Of a stretch of DNA of 9,399 bases, positions 5,542 to 9,399 are shown in pieces. The stretch covers positions 1 to 9,399 of the forward strand of contig USBC01000059.1 in assembly GCA_900552845.1 (NCBI GenBank), written 5' to 3'. Position numbers and translations under genes: made by a program. The notes beneath the pieces were generated by a model, which was not told where the DNA came from, did no database searches, and saw only the letters and a program-made list of their open reading frames with translations. The first letter of the stretch is position 1, and every line of letters starts with the position of its first letter. The stretch is from an uncultured Oscillospiraceae bacterium. GTDB lineage: Bacteria; Bacillota; Clostridia; Oscillospirales; Ruminococcaceae.

Positions 5542-6528
5542 TCAGCGATAGGCATCAAGGACGCTTTGCAGATAGTCGCAGAACTGCTGCACGATCGGCT
5601 GCGGGGAAAGAATTTTGACCGGAGCACCAAGACCGGTGAGCCATGCAAAGAACTGCGGACTGGGGACGACCTCCACCGTGACAGTGAAGCCGCCCTCTCG
5701 GTCCGGAGTAAGGATCAGCTCCCGCCCAAAGCGGTCAAAGACGATATTCGACATGGAGGATTCAAAGCGCAGGGTGACCTTCTGCGGCTCGCCCCCGTAC
5801 ATGCCAAAGACCTTTCGGGAATAGGCAGCAGGATCAAAACCGGCAAAAAGCTCCTTCCCCAGTCGTTCCTCGCCGGTCTGGGTAATGGATTCCATCTTGT
5901 CCACCCGGTAATGGCGGCGCTCGGCGTGCTCGGCATCGTAGCCGACAAGATAGTAGTTTTCATCGTCCCACAAAAGCGCCCACGGGCTGATCCGGTAACG
6001 CTTGCCCTCATGACGGTATTTCTTTTTTCCGTTCATATCCCAGTCAAAGTAGCGGAATGTGATGCGGCTGCCGGCGGCAATGGCACTGTGGAGAGCATCG
6101 ACATTGTAATAGATGCTTTCATTCATATTTTTGATGCGGTGGGTGACATAGACCTGCCGGCGGAGCGCCTGTGCTTCGTGACGGCTTGCCAGCTTTTCCA
6201 GCTTGGCAATCAGCTCATTGCTTTTGCGCAGAGAAAGGAACTTACTGCTCTGCACGGCGTCTACAAGCAGCTTCAGCTCGGGAAGCTGGAACTCCCGGTT
6301 GGCGATAAAGTAGCCGCCGTCCTGCGCCTTGCGGTACTCAATATCCAAGCCGTAACTGCGCAGTCCGTCAATGTCATCATAGATGCTTTTGCGCTCAGCG
6401 GCAATATCGTGACGGGCAAGATAGTCGATCATTTGAGAAACGGTGACAGGGTGTGCTTCGTCGGTATTCTCCAGCAGGAACTGTCGAAGATACAGACACT
6501 TGAGCTTCTGGTTGGCGGAACGAGCCAT
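5542..6528 (-). CDS. HTH-WYL domain transcriptional regulator
   Basis: The 328-residue protein has the standard layout of WYL regulators. Residues 1-75 form an N-terminal helix-turn-helix, with a DeoR-like stretch around VTVSQMIDYL and RKSIYDDIDGLRSYG. A WYL domain covers about 140-215, with YRISPWALLWDDENYYLVGY (178-197) and HYRVDKM (206-212) as the signature segment. A WCX C-terminal extension runs from about 247 to 328. WYL domains sense ligands, probably nucleotides or nucleic acid, and such proteins often control DNA damage, defence or metabolic genes. No defence system is visible here. The start is ATG 6526-6528, preceded by AAAGGAGG with a 6-nt spacer. A sigma-A-like promoter lies just upstream. 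The adjacent downstream gene is the lipid kinase, which may be its operon partner or target. Confidence 0.92.
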   Translation of the reverse strand: MARSANQKLKCLYLRQFLLENTDEAHPVTVSQMIDYLARHDIAAERKSIYDDIDGLRSYGLDIEYRKAQDGGYFIANREFQLPELKLLVDAVQSSKFLSLRKSNELIAKLEKLASRHEAQALRRQVYVTHRIKNMNESIYYNVDALHSAIAAGSRITFRYFDWDMNGKKKYRHEGKRYRISPWALLWDDENYYLVGYDAEHAERRHYRVDKMESITQTGEERLGKELFAGFDPAAYSRKVFGMYGGEPQKVTLRFESSMSNIVFDRFGRELILTPDREGGFTVTVEVVPSPQFFAWLTGLGAPVKILSPQPIVQQFCDYLQSVLDAYR

Positions 6529-6562
6529 AGGGAGCCTCCTTTACCGCAGATTTTATGCCTCT

Positions 6563-6591
6563 ATTTTACCACAGGGCAGTGGGAAATACAA
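6563..6591 (-). promoter_or_regulatory. Sigma-A-type promoter for the WYL regulator
   Basis: On the minus strand TTGTAT (6591-6586) is followed after exactly 17 nt by TAAAAT (6568-6563). The -10 hexamer matches consensus at five of six positions; the -35 keeps only the TTG. Transcription would start near 6556, giving a leader of roughly 28 nt that contains the AAAGGAGG ribosome site. Confidence 0.6.
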
Positions 6592-6674
6592 TGGACAAAG
6601 CCCCATAAGGGGGACAAAGAGAAGCATCATCGTTCATACGCCCGGCTTTCATTTTGGCGGGCGGGCATGGCAGG

Positions 6675-6704
6675 AAAAAGACACCTCCGCAAAAGAGGTG
6701 TCTT
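6675..6704 (-). terminator. Intrinsic terminator of secA
   Basis: AAGACACCTC (6678-6687) and GAGGTGTCTT (6695-6704) form a perfect 10-bp stem with a 7-nt loop. On the minus strand the stem ends in a T-run (A residues 6675-6679 on the + strand). It begins 15 nt past the secA stop codon and separates secA from the WYL promoter. Confidence 0.92.
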
Positions 6705-6718
6705 GGTTCATATGGCGA

Positions 6719-9399
<2,681 letters not shown>

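Overview
The window looks like an ordinary chromosomal segment of an anaerobic, GC-rich member of the Clostridia, most like gut Oscillospiraceae/Ruminococcaceae. This is an inference from the gene set: a linked NfnA/NfnB electron-bifurcating pair, a Firmicutes-type SecA with a C-terminal zinc motif, strong GGAGG-type ribosome sites, and a 40-residue small protein of a kind I associate with these bacteria. No rRNA, tRNA, phage, IS or CRISPR sequence was seen.

Layout. On the + strand at the left edge are the last codons of an unidentified gene and then rlmH (78-551, 23S rRNA methyltransferase), followed by an intrinsic terminator. All remaining large genes are on the minus strand. Read in transcription order from the right edge they are: secA (6719-9399, 5' end outside the window, own terminator), a WYL-domain regulator with a recognisable promoter (5542-6528), a diacylglycerol-kinase-family lipid kinase (4555-5436), nfnA (3345-4190), nfnB (1761-3173), and a chloramphenicol-acetyltransferase-like gene (937-1566) with its own terminator facing rlmH. 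A 40-codon + strand gene (4289-4411) lies between nfnA and the lipid kinase and is divergent from nfnA.

How the genes work together. NfnA and NfnB should form one soluble flavin-based electron-bifurcating transhydrogenase (NADH + reduced ferredoxin to NADPH). The WYL regulator and the lipid kinase may share a transcript. The other genes are neighbours without an obvious joint pathway.

The most unusual content is between the genes. Three gaps (1643-1721, 3224-3312, 4439-4528) each hold a 79-90 nt element that folds as a closed four-way junction: one outer stem enclosing three directly abutting hairpins, with zero to one unpaired base at the junction. The first two copies align over their whole length, and six base pairs have changed on both sides, so pairing is kept while sequence drifts. 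The third has the same architecture with largely different sequence. Each lies 26-39 nt past the stop codon of a minus-strand gene. One splits nfnA from nfnB. A degenerate AT-rich relative may lie after rlmH (598-688). I do not recognise a named repeat family here.
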